The translations under genes were made by a program, and so were the position numbers. Below the pieces are notes generated by a model. The model was given only the letters and a program-made list of their open reading frames with translations. It was not told the origin of the DNA and did not search any database. Below are positions 8,063 through 17,542 of a DNA stretch of 58,876 nucleotides, piece by piece. How positions within the stretch are numbered: the stretch's first letter is position 1; each line of letters opens with the position of its first letter. Origin of the DNA: an uncultured Rhodospirillales bacterium (GTDB lineage Bacteria > Pseudomonadota > Alphaproteobacteria > Reyranellales > Reyranellaceae); contig CADECW010000017.1 in the NCBI GenBank assembly GCA_902825855.1, forward strand, positions 1 through 58,876, in the 5' to 3' direction.

Positions 8063-11000
8063 TCGCCTCCGACCTCCGCCAATGCCGCACGACGGGCCCG
8101 TGGCAGCCGCACCGTGAACTCGGTGAACTGCCCGATTTCGCTTTCGACTTCGATCACACCGCCGTGCTGCTGGGTGACGATGTCATAGCTGATCGACAGG
8201 CCAAGGCCGGTGCCCTCACCAGTCGGCTTGGTCGTGAAGAAAGGCTGAAAGAGCTTGTCGCGCACGTCGGGCGAAACGCCGATGCCGTTGTCGCGCACGC
8301 GGATTTCCACTGCCTCGCCCAGGTCACGTGTCGAGACCTTGAGTGTCGGCTGGTAGTCATCTTCGCCGGTTTCGCGCTGCCGCTTGCGGACGGCGTAAAA
8401 GCCGTTGCCGATCAGGTTGAGCAAGACACGCGTAACGTCCTGTGGCACCACGTCGATCGACTTGGCTTCCGGTGAAAAGTCGCGTTCCAGAGTGACGCTG
8501 AACTCATTGTCCTGCGCACGCGCGCCGTGATAGGCCAGACTGAGCGCTTCCTCGACGAGGCCATTGATGTTGCTAGCCTGCCAGTCGCCGGTGCCCCCGC
8601 GCGAATGGGTCAGCATGCTCTTGACGATGCCGTCGGCGCGCCGGCCATGCTCAAGGATCTTGGCCAGGTTGCTGTTCAGGAGCTCCATAGTCTCCTGCAC
8701 CTCGGCGCGCTTGTCGTCGTCCCTGCCCAGCAGCGGGTCCACGGCCTGCTTCAGTTCGTCGAGCAGCTCGTTCGACAGGCCAGCGAAGTTGTTGACGAAG
8801 TTCAACGGGTTCTTGATTTCGTGGGCAATGCCGGCCGTCAGCTGGCCGAGCGACGCCATCTTCTCGGCCTGGATCAGGTTGGCCTGCGCAGCTTTCAGAC
8901 GCTCCAGCGAATCGCGCAGCTCGGTGAACAGTCGGACGTTCTCTATCGCGATCACGGCCTGGGCGGCAAAGGTTTCGAGCAGCTGGACCTGGCGAGGCGT
9001 GAAGGCGCCCCGGTCGGGCTTGCGCAGCAGAATGCTGCCGACCGCCGCGCCGTCGCGCAGCATCGGCGCCCCGACTATGGCGCGAAAACCGACCCGGCGC
9101 CCCAGCTCATGCGTGGTCGCGAACTCGACCGGATCGAGCTGATCGACATCGGGTACATGGATCGTCCGGGATTGCAGAATGCACCGCCCAGAGATTCGCG
9201 CGGGATCGAGCGGCCCGGACACGCCGAGCACCGTGCTCATCGACCCGTCGTGCGCGGCTACCCGCATGTTTGCGCCCTCGCGCAACGTCACCAGGGCGTC
9301 GGTGGCGCCGCAGTAGCGTCGCGCCGCCGATGCCACGGCTTCGAGAACGGGTTCGACATCGGTGGGCGACTGCGAGATGACGCGCAGGATGTCGGCAGTC
9401 GCGGTCTGTTGTTCCAGCGCTTCACTCAACTCCGTGAATAGCCGCACATTATCGATGGCAATGACCGCCTGGGCGGCGAACGCCTCCAGCAACTCGATCT
9501 CGGTGGGCGCAAACGAACCTGTATCAGCCCTTCGCAACAGGATGCAGCCGACAGCGCTGCCCTCACGGCCCATCGGTGCCGCGAGAGCCGCTCGGGCACC
9601 CGAACTTGCCGCCAGGGTCTGTGAGCTCGGAAAGTCCTCGCGATCAAGGCGCCCTATGTCGGGAATATGGATCGTGCGACCCTCCAATATGGAGCGGCCG
9701 CTGACGGAACTCCGATCCAGCGGACTGCGGCCCAGAATGGAGGGCATCGAGCCTTCATGTGCTGCCCGGATGAACTCATCGCCCTCGCGTAGGGATATCA
9801 AGGCATCTGCAGCACCGCAGAAGCGTTGTGCAGCTCCTGCAATCGCATCCAGCACAGGCTGGACGTCGGTTGGCGAGCTTGCGATGACCTTGAGAATATC
9901 GGCCGTGGCGGTCTGCCTCTCCAGCGCGACTTCCGCGGCATCGCGTGCTGCTTGAATCTCCGTCTCGGCCTTCTTGCGCTCGGTGATGTCGGAGTAGATC
10001 AGCACCGCACCGCCGCCGGGGACGGGATTGTTGCGTACCTCGATCGTCCGACCATCTGGGCGTGTGCGCTCCGTTGACCAAGGCTGCGAGGCGCGCTCAC
10101 GATATCGAACCACTTCCTCGTCCGCATTGCCATGGCCCACTTCACCCCGCTCGACCAGAAGGCGGACGTAATCGTCAAGACTGGGGCGGTTGGCCAAGAA
10201 TGAGTCTGAAACGTCAAGCAGCTCCTGGAAGTTACGATTCCAGGAACCGATGCGCAGGTCGGCGTCGAACATCACCACGCCATCACCCATGTTCTCAAAA
10301 GTTACCGAAAGCTCCTGCTCGCGGCGGGTCAATTCGTCCAGCAGGCGCGCGTTTTCTATGGCAATCACGGCTTGGTCGGCAAAAGTCTCGACCAGTTCGA
10401 TTTGCCGCGGCGTGAAGGGGCCTGGTGCGAAGCGCTGCAGAACGAGGGTCCCAATCAGGTTGCCCTCCCGACGCAGAAGCACGCCCAGTGCTGCACGGAA
10501 GCCAGTCAACCGCTGTAGATCGGGCCGGGCATAGTCAGGGTCTGCAAGAATGTCTGGAATATGGACGGTACGTCCCTCGAGCACCGCTTGCCCGAATATG
10601 GAACTGCGACTTGGTAAAGGCGAGTAACGCTCGGTTCGCGAGCGCGCTTCAGGGCTGAAGCCGAAGGTCGCTGATAGCTTGTACGAATCACCTTCGCGCC
10701 GGCGTATCGTGCCGATATCGGCCTCGCATAGAACCACGGCCGACTCTACAAGAGTGTCGAGAACTCTCTGCAGAACAAAGGTCGAGCGGCTGATGACCTT
10801 CAGCACGTCGCTGGTCGCGGTCTGGTATTTGAGCGACTCCCTTAGGTCGCGAGTGCTATCGCGGAGTTCGTCGAGCAGCCGCGCGTTTTCCATGGCGATC
10901 ACCGCCTGCTGGGCAAAGTTCTGCAGCAGAGCGATCTCCTTGTCGGAAAAATCCCTCACTTCCTCGCGTGCCGCTACAATTTGACCAAGCAGCCTGCCAT

Positions 11001-11493
11001 CCTTGCGCAGGGCGAGGTACAGTGTCGTTCCTATCCCGATCTTCGCGGCGGCGCGCGCGATCGGGTGATCGATCTCCGCCAGGTCACGGACGTGGACAAA
11101 CTGCGCGCCGCCGAGCAGTTGCTGGACGGGCACATACGGGCCGGGCTCGTAACCTTGCCTCAGCCTATCGGCAACATCGTCCGGCACGTTGTGCAGCGCT
11201 ACGGCATGGAACTTCTCCCCGTCATAGAGCTGCAAGCTGCCACGCGTTACGCCGCAGAGCGCATGCGCCTTCTTCAGGATCGTTTCGAACACCCGCGTCT
11301 GGTCGCCGGACGACGAATTGATGACTTCCAGCACTTCCGAGGTCGCGCTGTGCTGCTGCGATGCTTCGAGCAGCTCGGCCTGCAAGCGCGCATTCTCGGC
11401 CCTCACCTCGGCGATGCTCCGCTGAAGATCGGTTACGCTCGGTGAAGAGGCTGCGGCATCGGCAGGCATGCCCCCTCCGGTTTGCCCGGCCAC
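8059..11493 (-). CDS. Soluble multi-GAF/PAS sensor histidine kinase
   Basis: 1144 residues with no membrane segment. Domain order: a coiled-coil start (about 20-50), GAF1 (about 60-205), GAF2 (about 232-390), PAS (about 396-510, ending SDITERKKAE), GAF3 (about 530-690), GAF4 (about 705-860), then the kinase core. His891 in GQLTAGIAHEIKNPLN is the phospho-acceptor, followed by the N box (NLIGNGFYAV), G1 (DNGIGV, about 1068) and G2 (GTGLGL, about 1094). Each GAF is preceded by a linker of the form QTATADILKVI, so the array grew by duplication. It senses cytoplasmic small molecules or redox signals; the ligand is unknown. Its response-regulator partner, which overlaps the stop codon, is truncated, so the kinase may be uncoupled or signal to another regulator. 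Confidence 0.92.
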   Translation of the reverse strand: MAGQTGGGMPADAAASSPSVTDLQRSIAEVRAENARLQAELLEASQQHSATSEVLEVINSSSGDQTRVFETILKKAHALCGVTRGSLQLYDGEKFHAVALHNVPDDVADRLRQGYEPGPYVPVQQLLGGAQFVHVRDLAEIDHPIARAAAKIGIGTTLYLALRKDGRLLGQIVAAREEVRDFSDKEIALLQNFAQQAVIAMENARLLDELRDSTRDLRESLKYQTATSDVLKVISRSTFVLQRVLDTLVESAVVLCEADIGTIRRREGDSYKLSATFGFSPEARSRTERYSPLPSRSSIFGQAVLEGRTVHIPDILADPDYARPDLQRLTGFRAALGVLLRREGNLIGTLVLQRFAPGPFTPRQIELVETFADQAVIAIENARLLDELTRREQELSVTFENMGDGVVMFDADLRIGSWNRNFQELLDVSDSFLANRPSLDDYVRLLVERGEVGHGNADEEVVRYRERASQPWSTERTRPDGRTIEVRNNPVPGGGAVLIYSDITERKKAETEIQAARDAAEVALERQTATADILKVIASSPTDVQPVLDAIAGAAQRFCGAADALISLREGDEFIRAAHEGSMPSILGRSPLDRSSVSGRSILEGRTIHIPDIGRLDREDFPSSQTLAASSGARAALAAPMGREGSAVGCILLRRADTGSFAPTEIELLEAFAAQAVIAIDNVRLFTELSEALEQQTATADILRVISQSPTDVEPVLEAVASAARRYCGATDALVTLREGANMRVAAHDGSMSTVLGVSGPLDPARISGRCILQSRTIHVPDVDQLDPVEFATTHELGRRVGFRAIVGAPMLRDGAAVGSILLRKPDRGAFTPRQVQLLETFAAQAVIAIENVRLFTELRDSLERLKAAQANLIQAEKMASLGQLTAGIAHEIKNPLNFVNNFAGLSNELLDELKQAVDPLLGRDDDKRAEVQETMELLNSNLAKILEHGRRADGIVKSMLTHSRGGTGDWQASNINGLVEEALSLAYHGARAQDNEFSVTLERDFSPEAKSIDVVPQDVTRVLLNLIGNGFYAVRKRQRETGEDDYQPTLKVSTRDLGEAVEIRVRDNGIGVSPDVRDKLFQPFFTTKPTGEGTGLGLSISYDIVTQQHGGVIEVESEIGQFTEFTVRLPRARRAALAEVGGE

Positions 11494-11910
11494 GACCGGA
11501 AACTAACCTGAAAAGCAGTCAATTCGAAAGGATTGCTTGCTGGACGGCCTCATTGTTTGAGGTCCTCCCGAACCAATCTGCGAGGCCTGTGGCGGTCGCG
11601 ATGTGACGTTGTTCGCGATCGGGAGGCAGGCCGAGCTAGACGCGGTGCGGCGGACCTTGCCCAGATGGACCGACCTGCGGTGGCGCCGACGAACTACCGC
11701 GCGCACAACCCGACCGCCGACCTGCCCTGCCTTGGCGTCGCATGGTCCGGCGCCTTGCACTCGTGTTCGGTCATTGTGTGACCTAGTTCACAGAGCTACC
11801 GGCGATGCTCGCGTAGATTGGAAAACCGCCGAGCGCGAAAACGGCTGGCTGATGGACGGCCATGCGGATGACGCGGTATCGTCGACCTGGGAGCAGGAGG
11901 GCAGCCGATC
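11494..11910. other. 417-base divergent control region with a possible zinc-ribbon gene relic
   Basis: It separates the divergent sensor-kinase and Ser/Thr-kinase genes. A plus-strand frame from about 11561 reads EPICEACGGRDVTLFAIGRQAELDAV, which looks like a CxxC zinc-ribbon start. It has no good start codon (a TGA lies at 11558) and degenerates into Arg/Thr-rich sequence after about 40 codons, so I treat it as a relic. The CRP-type palindrome at 11777-11792 is listed separately. Confidence 0.45.
11777..11792. promoter_or_regulatory. Perfect CRP/FNR-type palindrome upstream of the Ser/Thr kinase
   Basis: TGTGACCTAGTTCACA is an exact TGTGA-N6-TCACA inverted repeat, the consensus half-site arrangement of CRP-family regulators. 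It lies 118 bases before the ATG of the protein kinase and about 280 bases before the divergent sensor kinase, a good position for control of the former. The palindrome is seen directly; the identity of the binding protein is inferred. Confidence 0.6.
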
Positions 11911-14601
11911 ATGCCCGATCTCAACCAAGCAAGCGCAGAAGTGCGCATCGATATCCGCGGCGGATTGCCCGCAGGAACACGGTTGGGTCGATATGAGCTG
12001 AAGGCAATCCTTGGCAAAGGGGCCTTCGGCATCACCTATCGCGCGCTGGATCTGGCTGGCGGCCACGAAGTCGCCATCAAGGAATACCTGCCAACGTCGG
12101 TCGCCCTCCGCGAAGGCCGCACCACCGTGCTGCCGATCTCGACCGATCTTGCCGAACAATTTGCCTGGGGCCGCAGCCGTTTCCTTGAAGAAGCCAACAC
12201 CCTCAAGAAGTTGGAGGGCACGCCGTCGATTGTCAGCGTCCACGACTTCCTCGAGGCCAACGGCACGGCCTACATGGTGATGGCCCTGATCGAGGGCGAG
12301 ACGCTGGCCAAGCGGCTGATCCGTGAGGAGCGATTGGCGGCGGCAGTGATCGAACCGCTCCTGTTCCCCTTGCTCGATGGTCTGGAGAAGGTGCATGCCG
12401 CCGGCTTCCTGCACCGCGACATCAAACCCGCCAACATCATGATCGACGTGCAGGGCAAGCCCACCCTGATTGACTTTGGCGCTTCGCGCGCCGCACTCGC
12501 CGGGCGGTCGACGACCTTCACGGCCATCTTCACTCCAGGCTACGCGGCGCTTGAGCAGTTCGCCTCGACCAAGCTTGGTCCGTCGACCGACATCTACGGT
12601 CTTGCGGCCACGCTCTACCACGCCATCGCGGGGCGCGCTCCGCCCAGTGCGATTGAGCGCATGATCAAGGACGAGTACCAGACCCTGACCGACCTGCAAC
12701 CGGCAGGCTACAGCCTGGCGTTCCTCGAGAGCATAGACGCAGGGCTGGCAGTAGCTTCTGCCGACCGGCCGCAAAGCGTCGGCGAATGGCGCCGCATGCT
12801 CTCGTCGTCCCTGGAGGCGACACGTATCGCCCGTTCGCCCGGCCGCATTGCCCGTGTTGCAAGCAGGACGAGACGAGCGCAACTGAGAGTCGGTGCTCCG
12901 GCGATCGGGCTGATCTCGGTGGCCGCGTTGGCTCTGTTGGGCGGTGCTGGATATTTCGCCCTCACCGCGAACGCGCCACCGACCGTGAGCACAGCAGCCC
13001 TGAGCCTTTCGGTGGAACAACTCGAACAAGCTCTCGCGGAGCGGCGGCGCGCCGAGGCGCTGGCGGCCGACAAGCGGCGCCAGGAGGAGGAAGCCCGTCA
13101 GAAGGCGGAAGCCGAGGCTGAGGCCAAGCGCTTGGCCGATGCCGAACTCGAGCGAGTACGCCAGGCCCGCCGGGAAGCCGAGCAGAAGGTCGCCGAACTG
13201 AAGACACGCAGCCTCGCCGAAGACGCCACGCAACGCCGCGCGGAAGCCGAGGCCGCTGCCCTTCGCCTGATCGAAGCAGAGGCGCACAAGAAGGCCGAGG
13301 CGGAAGCTGAGGCCAAGCGGCAAGCCGACGAGGCCCTGGCCAAGGTCGAAGCCGAACGGCGGCAGGCCGAAGAAGCAGCACGCGCCAAAGCTGAGGCGGA
13401 GCAGGCGGCGCTGCGCCAGGCGTCGGAGGGTGCGCAGCGCAAGGCGGCCGATGCCGAGAGCGTGAAGCAGGCCGAACAGGAACGCCTGAAAGCTGAGGCT
13501 GAGCGCGAGAAGGCGCAAGCCGAGCGCCAAAAGGCGGAAGCCGAACTCAAACTGCGCGCCGAGGCAGAGGTCGCCGAGAAGACCTTGCGGCTCGACCAGC
13601 CGGCTCGCGAGCGGCTGCAGCTTGCCCTCACCTCGCTGGGCTTCGATACGCGTGGCAGTGACGGCATCTTCGGGCCCCGCACACGCGAAATGATAGGCGC
13701 TTGGCAGAAGACGCGCGCTCAGCCGCCAACCGGGTTCGTGACCGGCACTCAACAGCAGACATTGTTGAAGGAGGCTACGGTCGCGTTGGCGAAATACGAT
13801 GAACAAAAGAAAACTGAGGAAGACGCCAAGAGAATATCCGTGGCGGCAGCAACGGCGGGAGCGTCCCCAAATTCATCGCCGCCTGCAGGCCAACCTAACG
13901 CAGCTGTTTCCACCGGCACAATGTACGACGGAACATACTCGGGTATATTTTCAGGCTCGCACCTTCGCGGCGACACCGTCGCTCTGATCACCAATGGTCG
14001 TGGAACTCTCACCGTGACTGCGCGGGGCTGCGAAACCAGCCGGCTTTCCCTGACGGTGTCGCCTGCTGGGCTTATTAGCGGTGGAGGAACACTGAATTGC
14101 GTTTTCACTTCCGCTCTAACCGGCCCGGTTGAAATCAGCAGCGTTTCTGAAACGCACGTCGGACAATTGACACTCAACCTCACCAACGGCCACAATGCAG
14201 TCTTGCTAAGACTAAGAAGAGGGTCGGCGGAAAGTCCGCCGGCGTCGCCTTCGCCAGATGGCCTGTGGCGCGGCGCTTACGAGTGCCAGCTGTCAAAGGA
14301 GACGTCGGCAGCACACCAGCCCTTCAGCAACGTCTCCTTCCGGTTGGAACTACAGCTCATAAACGGGGCCGGGAGGTGGAAGGCAGACCCTGACGCTCGA
14401 AACGGAAACACGGTTGACCTGGCGGTGTCAGTCCAGGGCAACTCGGTTACGATGACGAGAACTTCTATTGGCTGGGGCTACAGTGCAGGCCAGCGAGTGA
14501 CGACGCTGTCAGGACGATTTCGCGGTGGAAACACTATTGAGGTTGACGGAGCTGACCCCGGTCCACCGCGGCGCGACTGCGCACTGAGGTTGCAACGCTA
14601 A
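11911..14601 (+). CDS. Membrane Ser/Thr protein kinase with coiled coil and peptidoglycan-binding-like domain
   Basis: 896 residues. The Hanks-type kinase domain (about 25-300) has the glycine loop LGKGAFGITY (34-43), Lys57 (VAIKEYLP), catalytic HRDIKPANIM (168-177, Asp170) and DFG (188-190), so all catalytic residues are present. One membrane segment follows at about 330-352. A long Ala/Glu/Lys/Arg coiled coil (about 365-570) then leads to a PG_binding_1-like module (about 570-625, LGFDTRGSDGIFGPRTREMIGAWQ). The C-terminal 230 residues are beta-rich with two related-looking repeats (GTYSGIFSG, GLWRGAYEC). The topology puts the kinase in the cytoplasm and the rest in the periplasm, suggesting an envelope-stress sensor. 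The start at 11911 has AGGAGGG upstream. A CRP-type site lies 118 bases ahead. Confidence 0.9.
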   Translation: MPDLNQASAEVRIDIRGGLPAGTRLGRYELKAILGKGAFGITYRALDLAGGHEVAIKEYLPTSVALREGRTTVLPISTDLAEQFAWGRSRFLEEANTLKKLEGTPSIVSVHDFLEANGTAYMVMALIEGETLAKRLIREERLAAAVIEPLLFPLLDGLEKVHAAGFLHRDIKPANIMIDVQGKPTLIDFGASRAALAGRSTTFTAIFTPGYAALEQFASTKLGPSTDIYGLAATLYHAIAGRAPPSAIERMIKDEYQTLTDLQPAGYSLAFLESIDAGLAVASADRPQSVGEWRRMLSSSLEATRIARSPGRIARVASRTRRAQLRVGAPAIGLISVAALALLGGAGYFALTANAPPTVSTAALSLSVEQLEQALAERRRAEALAADKRRQEEEARQKAEAEAEAKRLADAELERVRQARREAEQKVAELKTRSLAEDATQRRAEAEAAALRLIEAEAHKKAEAEAEAKRQADEALAKVEAERRQAEEAARAKAEAEQAALRQASEGAQRKAADAESVKQAEQERLKAEAEREKAQAERQKAEAELKLRAEAEVAEKTLRLDQPARERLQLALTSLGFDTRGSDGIFGPRTREMIGAWQKTRAQPPTGFVTGTQQQTLLKEATVALAKYDEQKKTEEDAKRISVAAATAGASPNSSPPAGQPNAAVSTGTMYDGTYSGIFSGSHLRGDTVALITNGRGTLTVTARGCETSRLSLTVSPAGLISGGGTLNCVFTSALTGPVEISSVSETHVGQLTLNLTNGHNAVLLRLRRGSAESPPASPSPDGLWRGAYECQLSKETSAAHQPFSNVSFRLELQLINGAGRWKADPDARNGNTVDLAVSVQGNSVTMTRTSIGWGYSAGQRVTTLSGRFRGGNTIEVDGADPGPPRRDCALRLQR

Positions 14602-14709
14602 TCAAATTGGCCGCAGCCCCTACCGCCCCCCGAGTCGGCCCCAACTGTCACGTTTACAGTCAGGCGCTCCTTCTACTATTGGGTTTCGACCCTAGTCATG
14701 GAGTACGCC

Positions 14710-15168
14710 ATGGACCGGACGCGGCCGACGCTCAATCAGTTGAACATTGTAAGCGGCGATGTCGATGCATCCATCGCCTTCTATCGCCGGCTGGGCGTCG
14801 ACATTCCCGAGCCACGGATATGGCGTACGTCGACCGGGGTGCATCATGTCAGTGCCATAGAAGCGGATTCACAGGCCGCCGCCACGCTCGATCTCGACAG
14901 CGCAGCTTTCGCCCAGATCTGGAACAGGGGCTGGGCCGGACGCAAAGACCTCGCTGGCCGTGTGGTCGTGGGTTTCAGCGTCGATTCGCGCGAGGACGTG
15001 GACCGGCTCTACGGCGAGATGACTGCCGCCGGCCACCGCGGCCTGCAGGCACCATGGGATGCCTTCTGGGGCGCGCGCTACGCCATCGTCGAAGATCCCG
15101 ACGGCATCGCGGTCGGACTCATGAGCCCGATCTCGGCCCAGCATCGCGCACCGCCGCCACAAGTCTGA
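14710..15168 (+). CDS. VOC-superfamily (glyoxalase/bleomycin-resistance-like) protein
   Basis: 152 residues from ATG 14710, which has GGAG 6 bases upstream; the earlier in-frame ATG at 14698 lacks such a site. The two beta-alpha-beta-beta-beta modules of the VOC fold are visible: NQLNIVSGDVDASIAFYRRLGV at the N-terminus and GRVVVGFSVDSREDVDRLYGEMTAAGH in the middle, ending in YAIVEDPDGIAVGLMSP. The DPDG-x-x-VGL ending is typical of the superfamily. Members isomerise, cleave or sequester small molecules, often metal-dependently. Metal ligands are not certain here, and neither is the substrate. It stands alone between the protein kinase and the aldo/keto reductase. Confidence 0.82.
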   Translation: MDRTRPTLNQLNIVSGDVDASIAFYRRLGVDIPEPRIWRTSTGVHHVSAIEADSQAAATLDLDSAAFAQIWNRGWAGRKDLAGRVVVGFSVDSREDVDRLYGEMTAAGHRGLQAPWDAFWGARYAIVEDPDGIAVGLMSPISAQHRAPPPQV

Positions 15169-15321
15169 TGGTCAGGACTCGGGCACGCTTGCACCCTGAG
15201 ATCAGGAACTAACAGGCTATCGTCACTGCAAAAGTTCGCAGTTATACCCTCGCCGCTATGCGCTGCTGGAATGCGATTGAGATTGGCTTCCGCAATGCGC
15301 AACATTTGCTAGATTTGATCG

Positions 15322-16296
15322 ATGAAAACCAAGCTCCTCGGCCGTACCGGCATCTCCGTCTCCCAACTCTGCTTCGGCACCATGTCCTTCGGCGGCGACG
15401 CCGACGAAGCCACCTCGGCTGCGATGTACAAGAACGTCCGCGACGCAGGCATCAACTTCTTCGACACCGCCGACGAATACAGCAAGGGCAAGTCCGAAGA
15501 GATATTGGGCCGCCTGATCAAGGGCCATCGCGATGAGCTGGTGATCGCCAGCAAGTGCAACAGCCAGCAGGGACCGGACGTGAATGCCCGCGGCACTTCG
15601 CGCCGCCACGTCGTGCGCGCCGTCGAAGCCAGCCTGAAGCGGCTCGGCACCGATCGACTCGATATCCTGTTCCTGCATCGCTACGACGCGCTCACTCCGA
15701 TCGAGGAATCGATGCGCGCGCTCGAGGACGTCGTGAGCGCCGGCAAGGTGATCTATCCCGCCGTCAGCAACTGGTCGGCATGGCAGACCCAGCGTGGGCT
15801 CGACATCCAGGAGCGCAGCAACTGGGCGCGCCTGCAGGTCATCCAGCCGATGTACAGCCTGGTGAAGCGCCAGGCCGAGGTCGAAATCCTGCCGATGGCC
15901 GAGGCCAACGGCATCGGCGTCATCCCCTACAGCCCGGCGGCGGCCGGGCTGCTGTCGGGCAAGTATCTCGGCCAGGCGACCGGGCGGCTCAAGACCAACA
16001 AGATGTACGAGGCGCGCTACAGTGACGCCTGGATGTTCGACGCGGCCGAGGAATATGTCGCCTTCTGCAAGGAGCGCGGCCTGCATCCGGTCAGCACGGC
16101 GATCGCCTGGGTGGGCGCGCATCCGGCGGTGACGGCTCCCATCATCGGCGCGCGCAACACGGACCAGCTCAAGGATTCGCTCGACTCGATCAGGATCGAC
16201 ATGACGCAATCATTGCGCGCCGAGATCGCCGACCTGTCACGTACGCCGCCGCCGGCGACCGACCGGCTCGAGGAGCAGAAGGCCGCGAGGGCCTGA
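15322..16296 (+). CDS. Aldo/keto reductase
   Basis: 324 residues with the AKR (beta/alpha)8 barrel pattern. The catalytic tetrad is visible: Asp48 (FFDTADEYSKG), Tyr53, Lys78 (VIASKCN) and His119 (ILFLHRYD). The C-terminal NADPH-binding loop appears as PIIGARNTDQLKDSLDSI. Such enzymes reduce aldehydes and ketones with NADPH in the cytoplasm. No clear ribosome-binding site precedes ATG 15322, but the match to the family starts at this Met. It converges on the CoA-transferase gene with a 13-base gap, so it is not part of that operon. The substrate is unknown. Confidence 0.92.
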   Translation: MKTKLLGRTGISVSQLCFGTMSFGGDADEATSAAMYKNVRDAGINFFDTADEYSKGKSEEILGRLIKGHRDELVIASKCNSQQGPDVNARGTSRRHVVRAVEASLKRLGTDRLDILFLHRYDALTPIEESMRALEDVVSAGKVIYPAVSNWSAWQTQRGLDIQERSNWARLQVIQPMYSLVKRQAEVEILPMAEANGIGVIPYSPAAAGLLSGKYLGQATGRLKTNKMYEARYSDAWMFDAAEEYVAFCKERGLHPVSTAIAWVGAHPAVTAPIIGARNTDQLKDSLDSIRIDMTQSLRAEIADLSRTPPPATDRLEEQKAARA

Positions 16297-16309
16297 TCCA
16301 TGCCGCGCT

Positions 16310-17527
16310 CTAAATGACCTTGCGAGCCTTGAGCTCCTTTATCTCCGCTTCGCCGTAACCCAGTTCGCACAGCACCGCCTGGTTATGCTCGCCAAGCTCC
16401 GGCGCAATGCCCGGCTTGGCCGGCGTCTCGGAGAACTGCCAGGGTGTGCCGTGCACCTTCAGCTTCTTGCCGTACTTGGGGTAGTCGACGTGGGTGACGT
16501 AGCCGTTGGCGATCACATCGGGATCGTTCGACGCCTCGAGCAGCGTATTGATCGGCGCGGAGACGATGTCGGCCTTGCGCAGCCTGGCCACCCAGTCGTC
16601 GCGTGTACCGGTGGCGAAGAGGTCGTCGAGCAAGGCCAGGAGCTCCTCGCGCTTGGCGTCGCTGTCGATGATGACGCCGAGATTCTCGAAGCCCGCCGCC
16701 TTGATGCGGTCCAGGAAGCCCAGCCCGGTCATGGCGTCCTTCCAGTTCTCGGGACCGGTCAGCTGGAACACCAGCGGCTTGCCGTCGCGATCGTTGAAAG
16801 AGGCGCTGATGCCCGGCCGCTCGGGAGTGCCGGTGATGCGGGCCTGGCCGGTCACCGGATTCCTGTCGCGCCAGATGGTGGTGGTGAAGGTCCAGCCCAT
16901 CAGGCGGACCAGGGAGCCCAGAAGCGACAATTCGATCTTCTGGCCGACGCCGGTCGTGCGAGCGTGGGTGAGCGCTGCCAGCGCCCCGCCAAACGCCAGC
17001 ATTGCGGTCGATTCGTCGGCCACAGAGGCGATGCCGGTGCGCATCTTCTGGCCCGGCATCGAGTAGGCCTCGGCAATGCCGCCGAGCGCCTGCGCCATGG
17101 AATCAGTGCCCGGCAAATGGCCGTTGGGGCCGCGCGTGCCGTAGCCCGAGATCGAGACGTAAACGAGTTTGGGATTGACCTTGCGCAGCTCTTCCCAGCC
17201 GAAGCCGTTCTTCTCGGCCGCGCCGGGCCGGAAGTTCTGACCGAAGATGTCAGCCTTGGCGACCAGCTTGTGCAGGATGGCGCGTCCCTCGGGCGACTTC
17301 AGGTTCAGCGTGACGCTCTTCACGCCGCGATTGTTGGTCTCGAAGAAGGTGCTGGGCATGCCGGGCAGCACCGTCATCCGACGTGATCCGTCGCCGCCGT
17401 CGGGCGTCTCGATCTTGATCACGTCCGCGCCGAGATCGGCCATCAGCATGTAGGGCACGGTGCCCGCCTGCGCCGTCGAGCAGGAAACGACCTTTACGCC
17501 CTGGAGTGGGCCCCACTTCTCCGACAT
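16310..17527 (-). CDS. CaiB/BaiF-family (class III) CoA-transferase
   Basis: 405 residues. The N-terminal block (GVKVVSCSTAQAGTVPYMLMADLGADVIKIE) and the segment NNRGVKSVTLNLKSPEGRAIL are standard for this family. The catalytic aspartate that forms the acyl anhydride is Asp171 in GIASVADESTAML. Class III enzymes move CoA between carboxylic acids. The gene lies 15 bases downstream of the last gene of an oligopeptide-type ABC operon on the same strand, which suggests the imported compound is, or becomes, a carboxylic acid activated to its CoA ester. The exact acid cannot be told. Confidence 0.92.
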   Translation of the reverse strand: MSEKWGPLQGVKVVSCSTAQAGTVPYMLMADLGADVIKIETPDGGDGSRRMTVLPGMPSTFFETNNRGVKSVTLNLKSPEGRAILHKLVAKADIFGQNFRPGAAEKNGFGWEELRKVNPKLVYVSISGYGTRGPNGHLPGTDSMAQALGGIAEAYSMPGQKMRTGIASVADESTAMLAFGGALAALTHARTTGVGQKIELSLLGSLVRLMGWTFTTTIWRDRNPVTGQARITGTPERPGISASFNDRDGKPLVFQLTGPENWKDAMTGLGFLDRIKAAGFENLGVIIDSDAKREELLALLDDLFATGTRDDWVARLRKADIVSAPINTLLEASNDPDVIANGYVTHVDYPKYGKKLKVHGTPWQFSETPAKPGIAPELGEHNQAVLCELGYGEAEIKELKARKVI

Positions 17528-17542
17528 GTCAGCTACTCCCGT

